Below are positions 36,163-46,230 of a stretch of 64,000 nucleotides of DNA, piece after piece. The DNA is from Pedobacter panaciterrae. GTDB lineage: Bacteria > Bacteroidota > Bacteroidia > Sphingobacteriales > Sphingobacteriaceae. The DNA is taken from positions 124,001 to 188,000 of the forward strand of contig NZ_LGEL01000020.1 in NCBI RefSeq assembly GCF_001636695.1. Reading direction: 5' to 3'. How positions within the stretch are numbered: the stretch's first letter is position 1; the number at the start of each line of letters is the position of its first letter. Under the pieces are notes generated by a model, which worked only from the letters and a program-made list of their open reading frames with translations, was not told where the DNA came from and did not search any database. The translations under genes and the position numbers were made by a program.

Positions 36163-37445
36163 TAGTTTGAATTAAGTTGATTTAATTTTATTTTAATTAC
36201 AGGCGGACTGGTAAAATCACCCCATGCGGCTTCAGCACTTTCCTTAGAAGTATGACCGTTATATACCAGAAACCTGTATTTTAACGTGTAGGTTTTTCCC
36301 TTTTCCAACAACCAGTCTTTATCTTTTGTCGGTGAGAAATTGGCATAAACATCTCCCCGTCCGTTCATGTTCTCAGGCCATATTCTTAACGGTTCCGGAT
36401 AATTATAATTGGTAGGGTAAGACATCATTACTGCGCCGGCATAATCATCATCAATCTTACCCTGCAAAATAACCCAGCGCGCTTTTGTACCATCTGCATC
36501 TTTTCTCGTTCTTCCCTCGGATGTCAGGGTTTCGCTATTTTCTTTATTCCACTTTTCTGTTGCACGCCAACCGAGGCCACCATAACGGTATTCCTTAAGC
36601 AATACAGGTTCATCAGTAGCACAGTTAAGCTGAATGGTGATATCTGCAATATAATAATCCTGATCCTTTTGAGGTTGAAAAATCCTTACCGACTGAAGCT
36701 CATTAAGCGCTACCTTTTCAGTTCCGTCTTTTTTAAAAACCACATGGTTATGAAGTGTCTGATATTCTGCATACACCGGACCTGAATTTACGGATACAAA
36801 ATCTACAAACCTAACAGTCCCCTTTCTGTCTTTAAGGTTCCAGAAGTCTACGGTGTCACCCTCGAATACAACATGAGTCCATGGATTCCATAATCCATAA
36901 TGATGATAATGATCGGGAGCTTGTATCCGGGTTAATTCCTGTCCGTGCGGAGACCATAGCGGATGTATAAAACCGCTTCTTTTAAATGCAGTATCTATTC
37001 CCTTTGGCGGATATACCGTTTTATAATTGTACCGGAGTAAATTTTTATCTCCGTTACTTATTGTTAGCGAACCATTTTCACGAATGGTCTTTATGTGGTC
37101 TGCAGGCTTCAACGGCTTCCCTTTTTCCAATACAAACACACTTGTAACCGAGGAAGGCTTTACCAGCCAGTGTAAAATACGCTTCCCTTTATTTTCTATC
37201 TGATAGGCTATAGCACTTTGTTTGTTTCCTTTTAGCTCTGTTAAATTGATAACACTATCAGGCAAAGCAGTAATTGCATCGAGGTCTGCCTGAACATGAA
37301 TCTCTTTCTCCTTAGTTCTTTTCCTTAAGTCTACCTCAAGCGTAGCAATTCTTTGGGCATACAGAGGTGTAACTATCGCTGAGAAAGCAACAACAAAAGC
37401 TAGCCTGGCTGAATTTAACATTATTCTTTTTTCTATGTTTACCAT
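36162..37445 (-). CDS. DUF6807 (PmoA-like) secreted protein
   Basis: A 427-residue exported protein. The signal peptide ends VTPLYAQ near residue 31; a second Met at residue 9 could be the true start. The diagnostic segment RSGFIHPLWSPHGQELT ... DHYHHYGLWNPW (near 155-190), rich in His and Trp, belongs to the family once annotated methane-oxygenase PmoA and now DUF6807. The biochemical function is not established, but it is repeatedly seen with Gfo/Idh and ThuA genes in Bacteroidota and Planctomycetota. The His cluster suggests metal binding. It lies 5 bp after susD2. Confidence 0.85.
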   Translation of the reverse strand: MVNIEKRIMLNSARLAFVVAFSAIVTPLYAQRIATLEVDLRKRTKEKEIHVQADLDAITALPDSVINLTELKGNKQSAIAYQIENKGKRILHWLVKPSSVTSVFVLEKGKPLKPADHIKTIRENGSLTISNGDKNLLRYNYKTVYPPKGIDTAFKRSGFIHPLWSPHGQELTRIQAPDHYHHYGLWNPWTHVVFEGDTVDFWNLKDRKGTVRFVDFVSVNSGPVYAEYQTLHNHVVFKKDGTEKVALNELQSVRIFQPQKDQDYYIADITIQLNCATDEPVLLKEYRYGGLGWRATEKWNKENSETLTSEGRTRKDADGTKARWVILQGKIDDDYAGAVMMSYPTNYNYPEPLRIWPENMNGRGDVYANFSPTKDKDWLLEKGKTYTLKYRFLVYNGHTSKESAEAAWGDFTSPPVIKIKLNQLNSN

Positions 37446-37450
37446 CAGAC

Positions 37451-39265
37451 TTATTCAATTTTATCAAGTGGCGGTATATTACTTTCGGAGCCGGAATACC
37501 CTTTATTCTGGTTAATATGTCCCAAAACATTTGCCCTGATTCCTCCCTGAGGAACAGGCCATAATACATGGTACGGACTCATTGTATATTGATCTCCATG
37601 GTTAGTTCTCACTCCATTTTTATAGAAAACATTCTTTTCCTTGACCCTGTCGTAAAAGAAATTGTTTTCCGAAAAATTAGTCATGTTATAAGCTTTACCA
37701 TTATACGCAGTTTTTCCTGTAAGTGCAAAAATATAAGCAATACGGGTAAGCTCCGTTTTCCTTGGTTCTTCATAATAAAGCTCGCGGGCTCTTTCATCGA
37801 GAATGGTTCCTATATTTACCATTCCCGGGGTATATGGGGCAGCATTAGCACGGACCCTTATTTTATTAATATCCGCTGCAGCGCTTGCCAGATCATCTTT
37901 CCAGTAATAAGCTTCTGCACGTAAAAGATAGGTTTCAGCAAGCCTGAATACATACCAGTCTGTATGCCCGCCCTGCATTGGCGCATTTTCGAAATCGGGC
38001 ACAAATACTTTATACTGAGGCCATCCAAAATAGCTCCTTATGGTATCGGTAACTAAAAGCCCACCGGCCGCATTACGCAATCTTACCGGTTTGTTGTAAT
38101 ACTCAGGATCACTTGTTTTCAAAGCCGGATCGTTATAAACAAGATCCTCCATGTTCATCCAGTTTCCTTTAATATGTCTCAGGTCGTTAGGATCATCCCA
38201 GATTGCCTGTGTACTGTATGATGTTCCCCGACAACGTCCAATGCCTCTTCCGTAAAGATTCGATTGTGTAATCTCCAGATTAATTCCATCATTCGTCCCT
38301 CTTTTCCCATTGGGAGTATTAATATTTGAGCCCCATAGTGGTACCGCTTGTCGCATGATTTTCATTCCGCCATCATAACCTCCGTCAACCTGCCTGTCTA
38401 TGATCATAAATAAACCTTCCTTATTCTCGTTTAAGGATTTATTCTCTGGCCTATGGAGATCCCAGATCAGATTCTTAGTGGCATCTGATTTTGTCGCGCC
38501 AAAGCGGGTAGTCATTAATGAATACGGGCCACCATTTATCACTGCATTGGCAGACGCTATTGCATCATCAAATTTCCCAAGACTTAAGTTAACTTTTGTA
38601 AGCAGGTGATTAATTGCCCCCTTGGTTACCTCTCCTTTATACACATTATCCGACACCCATTTTGCAGCGAACTCCAGGTCTTCCTTCATTTTTTGAAGGA
38701 TAACTTCTCTTTTCGTGGTATAAAAATCAACTTTAGGGGTAGAAATTTCATTTAAAACCAAGGGTACATCTCCAAACTGGTTTACTAATCTGTAATAGCG
38801 GAATGCCCTGTGAAAATACGCTGATCCAAGAACAGCGTTGCGTTCAGCTTCATCCTTATATTTAGCATTATCTATTCGGGTAATCACTGTATTTGCATAT
38901 TTGATGCCTTTGTATCCCTCGTCCCAATAATAGCCAATCTTATTAAAATCTACAGAGTTTAGGTTTGCATCGGGGGTAATTAATAAATTTAAGTCCTGAG
39001 CCGGACCAGATTTATCTGTGGTCCCATCAACCGCCACTTCAGAAAATATTTGTTCAGTAATCCATGGCGGACCATCACCGTAGTATTCATTCCTCAAATT
39101 CCTTGCGCAAGCCACCAAAGCTGCACGAAGACCGGCCGCATCAACATAAGCATTTTCAGGTGTATAAATTGAAAGGGGTTCGGGCTCTAAAAAACTTTTT
39201 TTACAACCCAGGCTAATCAGTACTAAAGCCAGGCAGGTAAATGATATTTTATATATATTTTTCAT
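37451..39265 (-). CDS. susD: SusD/RagB-family outer-membrane lipoprotein (second pair)
   Basis: A 604-residue lipoprotein (LVLISLGC lipobox near 21). [16 protein letters not shown] at the N-terminus, [23 protein letters not shown] in the TPR core, [28 protein letters not shown] and [20 protein letters not shown] near the end are diagnostic. It is longer than the first SusD, mainly in the ligand-facing loops, so a different ligand is likely. It lies 27 bp after susC2. Confidence 0.95.
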   Translation of the reverse strand: MKNIYKISFTCLALVLISLGCKKSFLEPEPLSIYTPENAYVDAAGLRAALVACARNLRNEYYGDGPPWITEQIFSEVAVDGTTDKSGPAQDLNLLITPDANLNSVDFNKIGYYWDEGYKGIKYANTVITRIDNAKYKDEAERNAVLGSAYFHRAFRYYRLVNQFGDVPLVLNEISTPKVDFYTTKREVILQKMKEDLEFAAKWVSDNVYKGEVTKGAINHLLTKVNLSLGKFDDAIASANAVINGGPYSLMTTRFGATKSDATKNLIWDLHRPENKSLNENKEGLFMIIDRQVDGGYDGGMKIMRQAVPLWGSNINTPNGKRGTNDGINLEITQSNLYGRGIGRCRGTSYSTQAIWDDPNDLRHIKGNWMNMEDLVYNDPALKTSDPEYYNKPVRLRNAAGGLLVTDTIRSYFGWPQYKVFVPDFENAPMQGGHTDWYVFRLAETYLLRAEAYYWKDDLASAAADINKIRVRANAAPYTPGMVNIGTILDERARELYYEEPRKTELTRIAYIFALTGKTAYNGKAYNMTNFSENNFFYDRVKEKNVFYKNGVRTNHGDQYTMSPYHVLWPVPQGGIRANVLGHINQNKGYSGSESNIPPLDKIE

Positions 39266-39292
39266 CGTCTTAATTGTTAATTTGATTTTACA

Positions 39293-42200
39293 CTATAAGG
39301 TTACATTTAAGCCTAATGTGACATACCTGGGTGTGGGGTTTTTATTCTGAGGATCCCAATATTCCCAGTCAGGTGCATAAATCGCGGCATTCTGAACTGT
39401 GGTAAAAATTCTGACATTAGTAAGTTTACCCTTCTGAACAAGCGTTTTAGGTAATGTATAGGCTAAAGAAACATTATCGAGCCTGATGAATGATGTTTTA
39501 CGGTACACACTATAATTTGCACTGCCATTACTGGAATACAATCTTGCATAATCATTAATGGGGTTTTCTGGTGTCCAATAAGGCAGTTTATAAGAATTTT
39601 GTCTGTCCTGAAAACCACCGTTATTTTTGGCCTCATTATAATCAGTCATCGCCCCCCAGTAAGAGTACATAGAGAATGAGAAATCAAAGTTTTTAAGGAA
39701 TGTAAATTCATTCCTCACAGAGGCTGTGAACTTAGGGGATCTTGAGCCAAGAAACTGTTTATCAGCATCAGTAAATTTATAATCGCCATCTACATCCTGC
39801 ACTTTAAAGTCTCCGGGTTTAACCCCATACTTTGCAGCTTCTTCAGCTTCATTTTGCTGCCATACGCCCAGAACTTTAAGATCCCATATTGCATTAATAT
39901 CTTTTCCAAGAAACCATCCATTTCCAGGGTCATCTCTTTCAATCTTACCGATTACATTTCCTTTATCATCCAGCTGATTAACCTCTCCAAACAAGTGCTC
40001 AATTTTGTTCCTGTTCAAAGCAAAATTGACTGAGGTTCTCCATCTAAAATTGTCATTTCTAATGTTATTACTATTTAAAACCATTTCAATACCTCTATTG
40101 GTTACATTTCCAAGGTTTGAGGCTACGTTAAAGAATCCCGTTACATTTGGCAAAGCACGCAGGAGTAACAGATCTGTTGTGTTTTTCTTGTACACATCAA
40201 TTGATCCGTCTATACGATTATTTAATATGGAGAAATCGAGCCCTCCATTAAAGGAAGCTGTACTTTCCCATCTCAAATCTTTATTGGTCATTCTATCCAC
40301 ATACAATTGTGTAACAGGAACGAGTACGCCTGCGCTGTTAACATAAAGATATTTCCCAGTATTAAGGTTGGATAAAGCCAGGTAGCCATCAATATCTCTA
40401 TTACCTACAGAACCATACGACAAGCGCAGTTTTGCATAATTTATCCAGTTAACTGGCTTCATAAAACTCTCGTCGCTAAATACCCACCCTAAAGCAACTG
40501 AAGGGAAAGTAGCACGGGGATTTCTTTGTCCGAAAGCAGAGTAACCATCTCTACGAATAGTAGCAGTTAACATATACTTGCTTTTAAGCGTATAGTTTAC
40601 TCTAGCCATTAATGCATCTCCTGTGGTTATCGTATCACCACTTTTAACAATGGGCTTAATACCAGAACCAATATTATGATACCCCAGCCTGTCGTTAGGA
40701 TCGAATCCCTCATTCTCAATTGATTCAGACGTTTTTTTGAGCTTCTCGGCATTTGCCAACAACGTAACATCAAACTGATGTATTTTACTGATGGTCTTAT
40801 TCCACCTCAAAACGTTATCAATTTGCCAGTTAAAACGGGTTGAACCTATCCTGTTTGCAAAACCCTTTCTCGCTACGTAATCAGGATGCATTGCAGAATA
40901 ATGATTAAATTCTCTTGTCTGATCATAACTTGGAGTTACATTTACAGAGTAAGAAAAACCAAAAGGTAAATCGCCCTTTAAATAAATAGTTGAAAAAATT
41001 GTATTGTATTTCAGTAACCGTTCACGGTAAAAATTATCTAAAAAAGGGTTTCTATTATTCCCTATATCATCATTTGGACTAGGGCGCAATGTTACTCCAT
41101 CTGCCGCAAACATTTCTCCAAGAGGGGAAGCATTTCTGACCTGACCAAAATCAACTGGAACTGCACTCTCATCGCGACTTGCATACTGAAAATTAACGCC
41201 TACAATTGCAAAACTAGCGGCTTTTCCTTCAAGGTTAAGGCGGGCGCGGGCATTTTTATACTGGTCTCCTACTGTTAGCCCATTATTGTTGGTGTAACCT
41301 AAAGATAAATAGTAATTCACTTCATCCTTTTTACCCGACATACTAATGGTATGATCCTGTCTGAATCCATTTCTATAGATCAGATCTTCCCAATTTGTAC
41401 TTTTACCTGCTTTATAGTTCGCTATCTCAACAGGGAACATTTTTAATCTTGTTAACCAGGTATCCACCGGATCAGAAGTTGCAGGAGTATTATCATAGGC
41501 AAACCACTGAGCCAGCGACACATCTGAAGGCAATGATCTGGGATCATTAAAGCGAAAGGGCTGACTGCCTATAGTAGCGGCATTAATACTTTTTAATACA
41601 TCTGTACGCCAGTTTACAAAACCATTGGCATCATAAACATGTTCACTTACCTCGCGGGATGCTTGCCCAATTGTAGTATTCACTGTAATTGTCGGCTTAT
41701 CCGATCTACCTTTTTTAGTGGTGATAATTACTACTCCACTTGCTGCTTTCGCACCATAAACTGCGGCGGAACTTGCATCTTTCAGTACATCAATAGTTTC
41801 TATATCATTTGGATTAATATCACTTAGCTGACCTGGATAAATCACCCCATCCAGCACTAACAATGGAGTAGTCCCGGCAGTTAAGGAGGATCTGCCCCTT
41901 ACCTGAAGAGCAGAATTATTACCGCCTTTAGGAGAGGCAGAAAAAGCAACATTTAATCCCGGAACATTACCTCTCAAAAGGTCTTGCACACTGTTTGGGT
42001 GTTGATTTTCGAGTTGCGTAGCTTTAACCTGCGATATCGCTCCGGTTAAATCTCTTTTCGATCTTGTGCCATACCCAACTACCACCAGTTCATTAAGGTC
42101 GTTAGCTGATTCTATTAACACGACATTAATAGAGTTATTTGTGGCAGGGACTTCTTTAGTATTAAACCCAAGAGAACTAAAAACCAATATGGCATTGTCA

Positions 42201-42508
42201 GGAACACCCTTAATCACGTACCGCCCCTCTGCATTTGTAAGTGTACCATTCTTAGCGCCTTTTACAAGAACACTAACTCCCGCTATGGGAAGGTTTTTCT
42301 CGTCTACTACCCTTCCAGATATTGTTTTATCAACAAGATTTTCAAATTTACCATTGGTTCGATGATTTATTTTCAGATCTGGCGGGAGCCTTGGACCTGC
42401 GTTAATTAGCGCATGTGATGCCAATGGCGAACACATGATTATGGTTAAAATAGGGCGCAGGAATCTGCGAACGCGCAAAATATTGCCGTCTTGTAAATTT
42501 AGAAACAT
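39293..42508 (-). CDS. susC: SusC/RagA-family TonB-dependent transporter (second pair)
   Basis: A 1071-residue importer. An unusually long N-terminal stretch holds the signal (about 15-35). A carboxypeptidase-regulatory-like domain (ISGRVVDEKNLPIAGVSVLVKG, about 63-140), the box ELVVVGYGTRSKRD, a plug (VQDLLRGNVPGLNVA ... LLVLDGVIYPG) and a barrel ending YVTLGLNVTL follow. It heads an operon of eight genes and lies 146-165 bp downstream of a LacI-type operator. Substrate unknown; the catabolic neighbours suggest a sugar-acid or glucoside-type ligand. Confidence 0.96.
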   Translation of the reverse strand: MFLNLQDGNILRVRRFLRPILTIIMCSPLASHALINAGPRLPPDLKINHRTNGKFENLVDKTISGRVVDEKNLPIAGVSVLVKGAKNGTLTNAEGRYVIKGVPDNAILVFSSLGFNTKEVPATNNSINVVLIESANDLNELVVVGYGTRSKRDLTGAISQVKATQLENQHPNSVQDLLRGNVPGLNVAFSASPKGGNNSALQVRGRSSLTAGTTPLLVLDGVIYPGQLSDINPNDIETIDVLKDASSAAVYGAKAASGVVIITTKKGRSDKPTITVNTTIGQASREVSEHVYDANGFVNWRTDVLKSINAATIGSQPFRFNDPRSLPSDVSLAQWFAYDNTPATSDPVDTWLTRLKMFPVEIANYKAGKSTNWEDLIYRNGFRQDHTISMSGKKDEVNYYLSLGYTNNNGLTVGDQYKNARARLNLEGKAASFAIVGVNFQYASRDESAVPVDFGQVRNASPLGEMFAADGVTLRPSPNDDIGNNRNPFLDNFYRERLLKYNTIFSTIYLKGDLPFGFSYSVNVTPSYDQTREFNHYSAMHPDYVARKGFANRIGSTRFNWQIDNVLRWNKTISKIHQFDVTLLANAEKLKKTSESIENEGFDPNDRLGYHNIGSGIKPIVKSGDTITTGDALMARVNYTLKSKYMLTATIRRDGYSAFGQRNPRATFPSVALGWVFSDESFMKPVNWINYAKLRLSYGSVGNRDIDGYLALSNLNTGKYLYVNSAGVLVPVTQLYVDRMTNKDLRWESTASFNGGLDFSILNNRIDGSIDVYKKNTTDLLLLRALPNVTGFFNVASNLGNVTNRGIEMVLNSNNIRNDNFRWRTSVNFALNRNKIEHLFGEVNQLDDKGNVIGKIERDDPGNGWFLGKDINAIWDLKVLGVWQQNEAEEAAKYGVKPGDFKVQDVDGDYKFTDADKQFLGSRSPKFTASVRNEFTFLKNFDFSFSMYSYWGAMTDYNEAKNNGGFQDRQNSYKLPYWTPENPINDYARLYSSNGSANYSVYRKTSFIRLDNVSLAYTLPKTLVQKGKLTNVRIFTTVQNAAIYAPDWEYWDPQNKNPTPRYVTLGLNVTL

Positions 42509-42901
42509 ATACGTATTATTATTTATTAAGAAATGAATAATTTTAATTGCACCGGGTGCATTCTAAATTCAGGAGGTGTCTCTCTTCAGTGTGGTCATCA
42601 TATGGTTTAGTTTATATTAGGTTAGTAAATTAAAGTTATGAATAATATTCAAAAATGCAACCGATGGCATAAATGTTTTTAAATTTGTTTATTATTAAAA
42701 AATATAGGGAATTCAGAAATAAAGCAACAAATACTATGAAAAAGGGCAAAAATAACTTCAGGCGGCTAATTCCAGATATACAAATAGTATATTTACAGCT
42801 ATGAAAATTCAATGGAATGATCGAAATAATATAATTTTTACGCATTCGATTTCACAATAAACCCTAAAAATAATCTATTTTACGCCTTCAATACCCCAAG
42901 A
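42509..42901. other. Divergent regulatory region between susC2 and the LacI gene
   Basis: This 393-bp gap carries no gene. It holds a LacI-like operator (42654-42673) and, close to susC2, a 13-bp palindrome TGCACC-G-GGTGCA (42548-42560). The rest is AT-rich with several poly-A and poly-T runs. It should contain both the susC2 and the repressor promoters. Confidence 0.7.
42654..42673. promoter_or_regulatory. LacI-type operator upstream of susC2
   Basis: AATGCAACCGATGGCATAAA matches the core of the 28-bp palindrome in front of the SDR gene (ATGCAACCGGTTGCATAA) at all but two core positions. It keeps the central CG of LacI-family sites. It is the evident second site for the neighbouring repressor. 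Confidence 0.6.
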
Positions 42902-43930
42902 ATGCAGCAGAAAAAAGAAATAACCATTTATGATATAGCCGAAAAGCTTAAACTTTCGGCAACCACAGTTAGTCGTGGCTTAAAAGATCATCCGGCCATC
43001 AGCAAAAAAACAAAGAAACGTATTAATGACACCGCTGCCGAAATGGGTTACCGATTCAATACGTTCGCCAGTAACCTTCGGAGCAAGAGAACCAACACCA
43101 TAGGTGTAATCATTCCAAAAATGAATAGCAGCTTTATGTCGGCCGTGCTTGCAGGAATGGAAAAGGTAGCCAATGAAGCCAGCTACAACTTAATCATAAG
43201 CCAGTCACTTGAATCTGCAGAAAAGGAAGCCGTAAACGTAAAAACTATGTTTAACAATCGCGTAGATGGATTAATGGTATCAGTAGCCTACGACACCGTA
43301 GGCGTTTCTCAATTCGAATTGTTAATAGAAAAAGGCATCCCCCTGTTGTTTTTCGATCGCACACTTGATCACCCGCAATGCACCAGTATTGTCATTGACA
43401 ATCATAAATCAGGATATCTGGCAACGCAGCATTTAATAGAGCAGGGGTGTAAAAACATAATCCACATCACCGGAAATCTTGCAAGAAACGTCTATGCAGA
43501 CCGCCAGAGAGGCTATGAATCAGCACTTAGAGATTCCGGGATCGAGGTAAAGCCCGAAAACACTTTCATCACTGTTCTGGACGAACAGGCAGGAATAGAT
43601 GCGGCCCAAAAGATACTGAAAATGAAATCATTACCAGATGGCGTTTTTGTTGACAACGACAATTGTGCAGTTAACTGCATGGCAAACCTCATGAATGAAG
43701 GAATCAAAATACCGGAGGACATCGCTTTTATCGGCTTCAACAACGACCCAATATCCAGAGTGATCAGACCTGCCCTATCCACCATCAACTATCCCGGATT
43801 TGAAATGGGAGAGATAGCAGCACACAAACTAATAACGCACTTAAATGGCAAGCAAAGCATAAACTCAACCAATTCAATTATTTTAAGATCAGAGCTTATT
43901 GCCAGAGATTCATCCAGGAAGATTAAATAG
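42902..43930 (+). CDS. LacI-family transcriptional regulator
   Basis: A 342-residue repressor. The N-terminal HTH reads ITIYDIAEKLKLSATTVSRGLKDHPAIS (about 6-33), followed by the hinge helix (NTFASNLRSKRT) that binds the minor groove of a CG-centred operator. The periplasmic-binding-like effector domain runs from GVIIPKMNSSFMSA to the C-terminus (DNDNCAVNCMANLMNEGIKIPEDIAFIGFNND). It lies between the susC2 operon and the SDR-uxuA pair, with matching operators on both sides. The effector is probably a sugar acid intermediate (inferred). Confidence 0.95.
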   Translation: MQQKKEITIYDIAEKLKLSATTVSRGLKDHPAISKKTKKRINDTAAEMGYRFNTFASNLRSKRTNTIGVIIPKMNSSFMSAVLAGMEKVANEASYNLIISQSLESAEKEAVNVKTMFNNRVDGLMVSVAYDTVGVSQFELLIEKGIPLLFFDRTLDHPQCTSIVIDNHKSGYLATQHLIEQGCKNIIHITGNLARNVYADRQRGYESALRDSGIEVKPENTFITVLDEQAGIDAAQKILKMKSLPDGVFVDNDNCAVNCMANLMNEGIKIPEDIAFIGFNNDPISRVIRPALSTINYPGFEMGEIAAHKLITHLNGKQSINSTNSIILRSELIARDSSRKIK

Positions 43931-43953
43931 TGAAATTTAATTAAAGTGATAAA

Positions 43954-43981
43954 ATAATTATGCAACCGGTTGCATAATTAT
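43954..43981. promoter_or_regulatory. 28-bp perfect palindrome, LacI operator for SDR-uxuA
   Basis: The half-site ATAATTATGCAACC is followed directly by its exact reverse complement. The centre is CCGG with the CG dyad typical of LacI-family operators. It starts 24 bp after the repressor stop and 60 bp before the SDR start, so it probably overlaps that promoter. Confidence 0.8.
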
Positions 43982-44040
43982 GAGTTTTTTATCTACATTA
44001 GTTCAATTTATTAACTCAAAATCTTAAATCAACACCGTCC

Positions 44041-44793
44041 ATGAAAGATGATCCAGAAAGAAAAATTGCAATAGTTACCGGTGGTGCATCGGGATTAGGC
44101 TTTGCCATAGCTGAAAAGTTTGTAAAGAACAATATTTTCACTATCCTGATTGGAAGAAACGAACAAAGATTAGCAAATGCCCGCAAACAACTTGGCGAAC
44201 TAAGCGCAGCTATAACTTTTGATCTGAATAAACTAAGCGACATTCCTAAACTGGTTTCCGATATCAAACAAAAGTTTGGAAGAATTGATATCCTTGTTAA
44301 CAATGCTGGAATAAATGCAAAAAAACCACTCATAGAGGTTACTGATCAGGAATTTCATGAAGTCATTCTCACAAACTTATCCTCTGTCTTCTCATTAACC
44401 AGAGAAATTGTAAAAACCATGCTTAAGCAGAAAAAGGGCTGCATTATAAATATAAGCTCCATGGCATCTCAATATGGCATACCTAAAGTAATTGCCTATA
44501 CCGCTGCTAAATCGGGCATTGAAGGGATGACAAAAGCAATGGCCGTAGAACTCTCGCCCGAGGGTATCCGTGTAAACTGTATTGCCCCAGGGTTTATAGC
44601 CACAGACATGTCAGCCAAAGCACTCAATAATGATCCAGAAAGAAAGAATAAAGTACTTTCGCGTACTCCAATGGGAAAGCTAGGGCTACCATCCGACATA
44701 GGAGATACCGCTTATTTCCTTGCATCTGACGATGCTAAATTCATTACAGGTATAGTGATACCTGTTGACGGCGGAAATTCAATAGGATTTTAA
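44041..44793 (+). CDS. SDR-family oxidoreductase, hexuronate/gluconate dehydrogenase-like
   Basis: A 250-residue classical short-chain dehydrogenase. It has the cofactor motif TGGASGLGFAIA, NNAGIN, catalytic Ser in NISSMAS (near 140), YTAAK (Tyr near 153, Lys near 157) and the PGFIATDM loop. Similarity is greatest to 2-deoxy-D-gluconate 3-dehydrogenase/gluconate 5-dehydrogenase and fructuronate-reductase-type SDRs. Position before uxuA suggests that it reduces D-fructuronate to D-mannonate, filling the UxuB role; this is inferred. Confidence 0.85.
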   Translation: MKDDPERKIAIVTGGASGLGFAIAEKFVKNNIFTILIGRNEQRLANARKQLGELSAAITFDLNKLSDIPKLVSDIKQKFGRIDILVNNAGINAKKPLIEVTDQEFHEVILTNLSSVFSLTREIVKTMLKQKKGCIINISSMASQYGIPKVIAYTAAKSGIEGMTKAMAVELSPEGIRVNCIAPGFIATDMSAKALNNDPERKNKVLSRTPMGKLGLPSDIGDTAYFLASDDAKFITGIVIPVDGGNSIGF

Positions 44794-44806
44794 ACAATAA
44801 GCTGAT

Positions 44807-45979
44807 ATGATTAAAATGGAACAAACCTTAAGGTGGTTCGGCCCTGACGATCCGGTTAGCCTGCAATACATCAGACAAAGTGGTGCTACCGGTGTAGTTA
44901 CCTCATTACACCACATTCCTATTGGCGAAGTCTGGACTGTTGATGAAATACAAAAGAGAAGAACTGCGATTTCGGAAGCAGGTTTAACGTGGACCGTCAT
45001 CGAAAGTCTCCCTGTTCATGAAGACATCAAAAAAAGAAGTGGAAACTACAAAATCTACATAGAAAACTATAAAGCAAGCATGAAAAATGTCGCCACCTGC
45101 GGCCTAAAAGTGATAACCTATAATTTCATGCCTATATTAGATTGGATGCGCACCAATGTTTCCTACGAATTAAGCGATGGAAGCAAAGCCTTATATTTTG
45201 AAAAATCTGCTTTTATAGCGTTTGATCTTTTCCTGTTAAAACGACCGAATGCCCAAAATGACTATCACCCGGGTGAAATCCAAAAAGCAGAAACAAAGTT
45301 CACCGGCATGAGCAGACAGGAGAAAGAAACGTTATACAACAATACACTACTTAGCTTACCAGGATCAGACGAGCCATTTACACCGGAACAGATTTTAAAC
45401 GCCCTAGAGGCATATAAGAGCATTGATAAAACGAAACTAAAGGAAAACCTTTATGAATTCCTTAAAGAGATTATTCCAATTGCAGAACAAACAGGACTCC
45501 AATTGGCCATCCACCCAGACGACCCTCCCTACCCTATTTTAGGACTTCCACGAATCATGAGCACAGAAGCCGATGCTCAAGACATGCTTAATAATGTGCC
45601 TTCGGTCAATAACGGCATATGCTTCTGTACCGGTTCATTTGGGGCACGTATAGATAATGACCTTCAGGGAATGGTAAAAAGGCTTGGTAATCATATCTTC
45701 TTTCTTCACCTCCGCAGCACCCAAAGAGACAGTGAAGGAAACTTTTACGAAGCCAATCATTTAGAAGGAGACGCAAATATGCCTGAAGTTGTTAAAGAAG
45801 TTATTGCGCTTCAACAACGGCTCAACAGATCTATCCCTATGCGCCCCGACCATGGTCACCAGATACTAGACGACTTAAATAAAAAGCATTATCCTGGCTA
45901 TTCTATTATTGGACGATTAAAAGGGCTGGCCGAATTAAGGGGGCTCGAAACTGGGATTATAATGAATTACAATCTCTAA
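44807..45979 (+). CDS. uxuA: Mannonate dehydratase
   Basis: A 390-residue TIM-barrel enzyme that dehydrates D-mannonate to 2-keto-3-deoxy-D-gluconate. Family features are [13 protein letters not shown] at the N-terminus, [25 protein letters not shown], the metal site region [34 protein letters not shown] and [12 protein letters not shown] near the end. Length matches E. coli UxuA. It begins 13 bp after the SDR gene in the same operon; a second Met at residue 4 is an alternative start. kdgK and kdgA, needed for the next steps, are not in this window. Confidence 0.95.
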   Translation: MIKMEQTLRWFGPDDPVSLQYIRQSGATGVVTSLHHIPIGEVWTVDEIQKRRTAISEAGLTWTVIESLPVHEDIKKRSGNYKIYIENYKASMKNVATCGLKVITYNFMPILDWMRTNVSYELSDGSKALYFEKSAFIAFDLFLLKRPNAQNDYHPGEIQKAETKFTGMSRQEKETLYNNTLLSLPGSDEPFTPEQILNALEAYKSIDKTKLKENLYEFLKEIIPIAEQTGLQLAIHPDDPPYPILGLPRIMSTEADAQDMLNNVPSVNNGICFCTGSFGARIDNDLQGMVKRLGNHIFFLHLRSTQRDSEGNFYEANHLEGDANMPEVVKEVIALQQRLNRSIPMRPDHGHQILDDLNKKHYPGYSIIGRLKGLAELRGLETGIIMNYNL

Positions 45980-46044
45980 GCAGCATTTTCAAACCATTTT
46001 AGATCCTGGTTGTTAATGAGTAAGAACACTAATATTTTAAAAAA

Positions 46045-46230
46045 ATGGGATTATTTAAAACTGCATTAATTGGCGCCGCAATCTATGGCATAGTTAAATA
46101 TGTAACTAAAAAGGACATCAGTGGACGTTCAATAGCCGATGATATTAAAGACAAAGCACCAGAATGGATGGAAAAAGCTAAAAACTTAAAAGACGATTTA
46201 AAAGTAGAGCTGGAAAAACAACGGTATTAA
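46045..46230 (+). CDS. Small YtxH-like hypothetical protein
   Basis: A 61-residue protein with a short hydrophobic N-terminus (MGLFKTALIGAAIYGIVKYV) and a charged helical tail (IADDIKDKAPEWMEKAKNLKDDLKVEL). This is like small membrane-associated proteins common in Sphingobacteriaceae. No function can be given. It stands alone between uxuA and an empty gap. Confidence 0.6.
   Translation: MGLFKTALIGAAIYGIVKYVTKKDISGRSIADDIKDKAPEWMEKAKNLKDDLKVELEKQRY

Noticed and set aside
42548-42560. TGCACC-G-GGTGCA palindrome as a third LacI operator
   Set aside because: It has an odd centre and a different half-site from the two strong operators; kept only as a note in the regulatory region.
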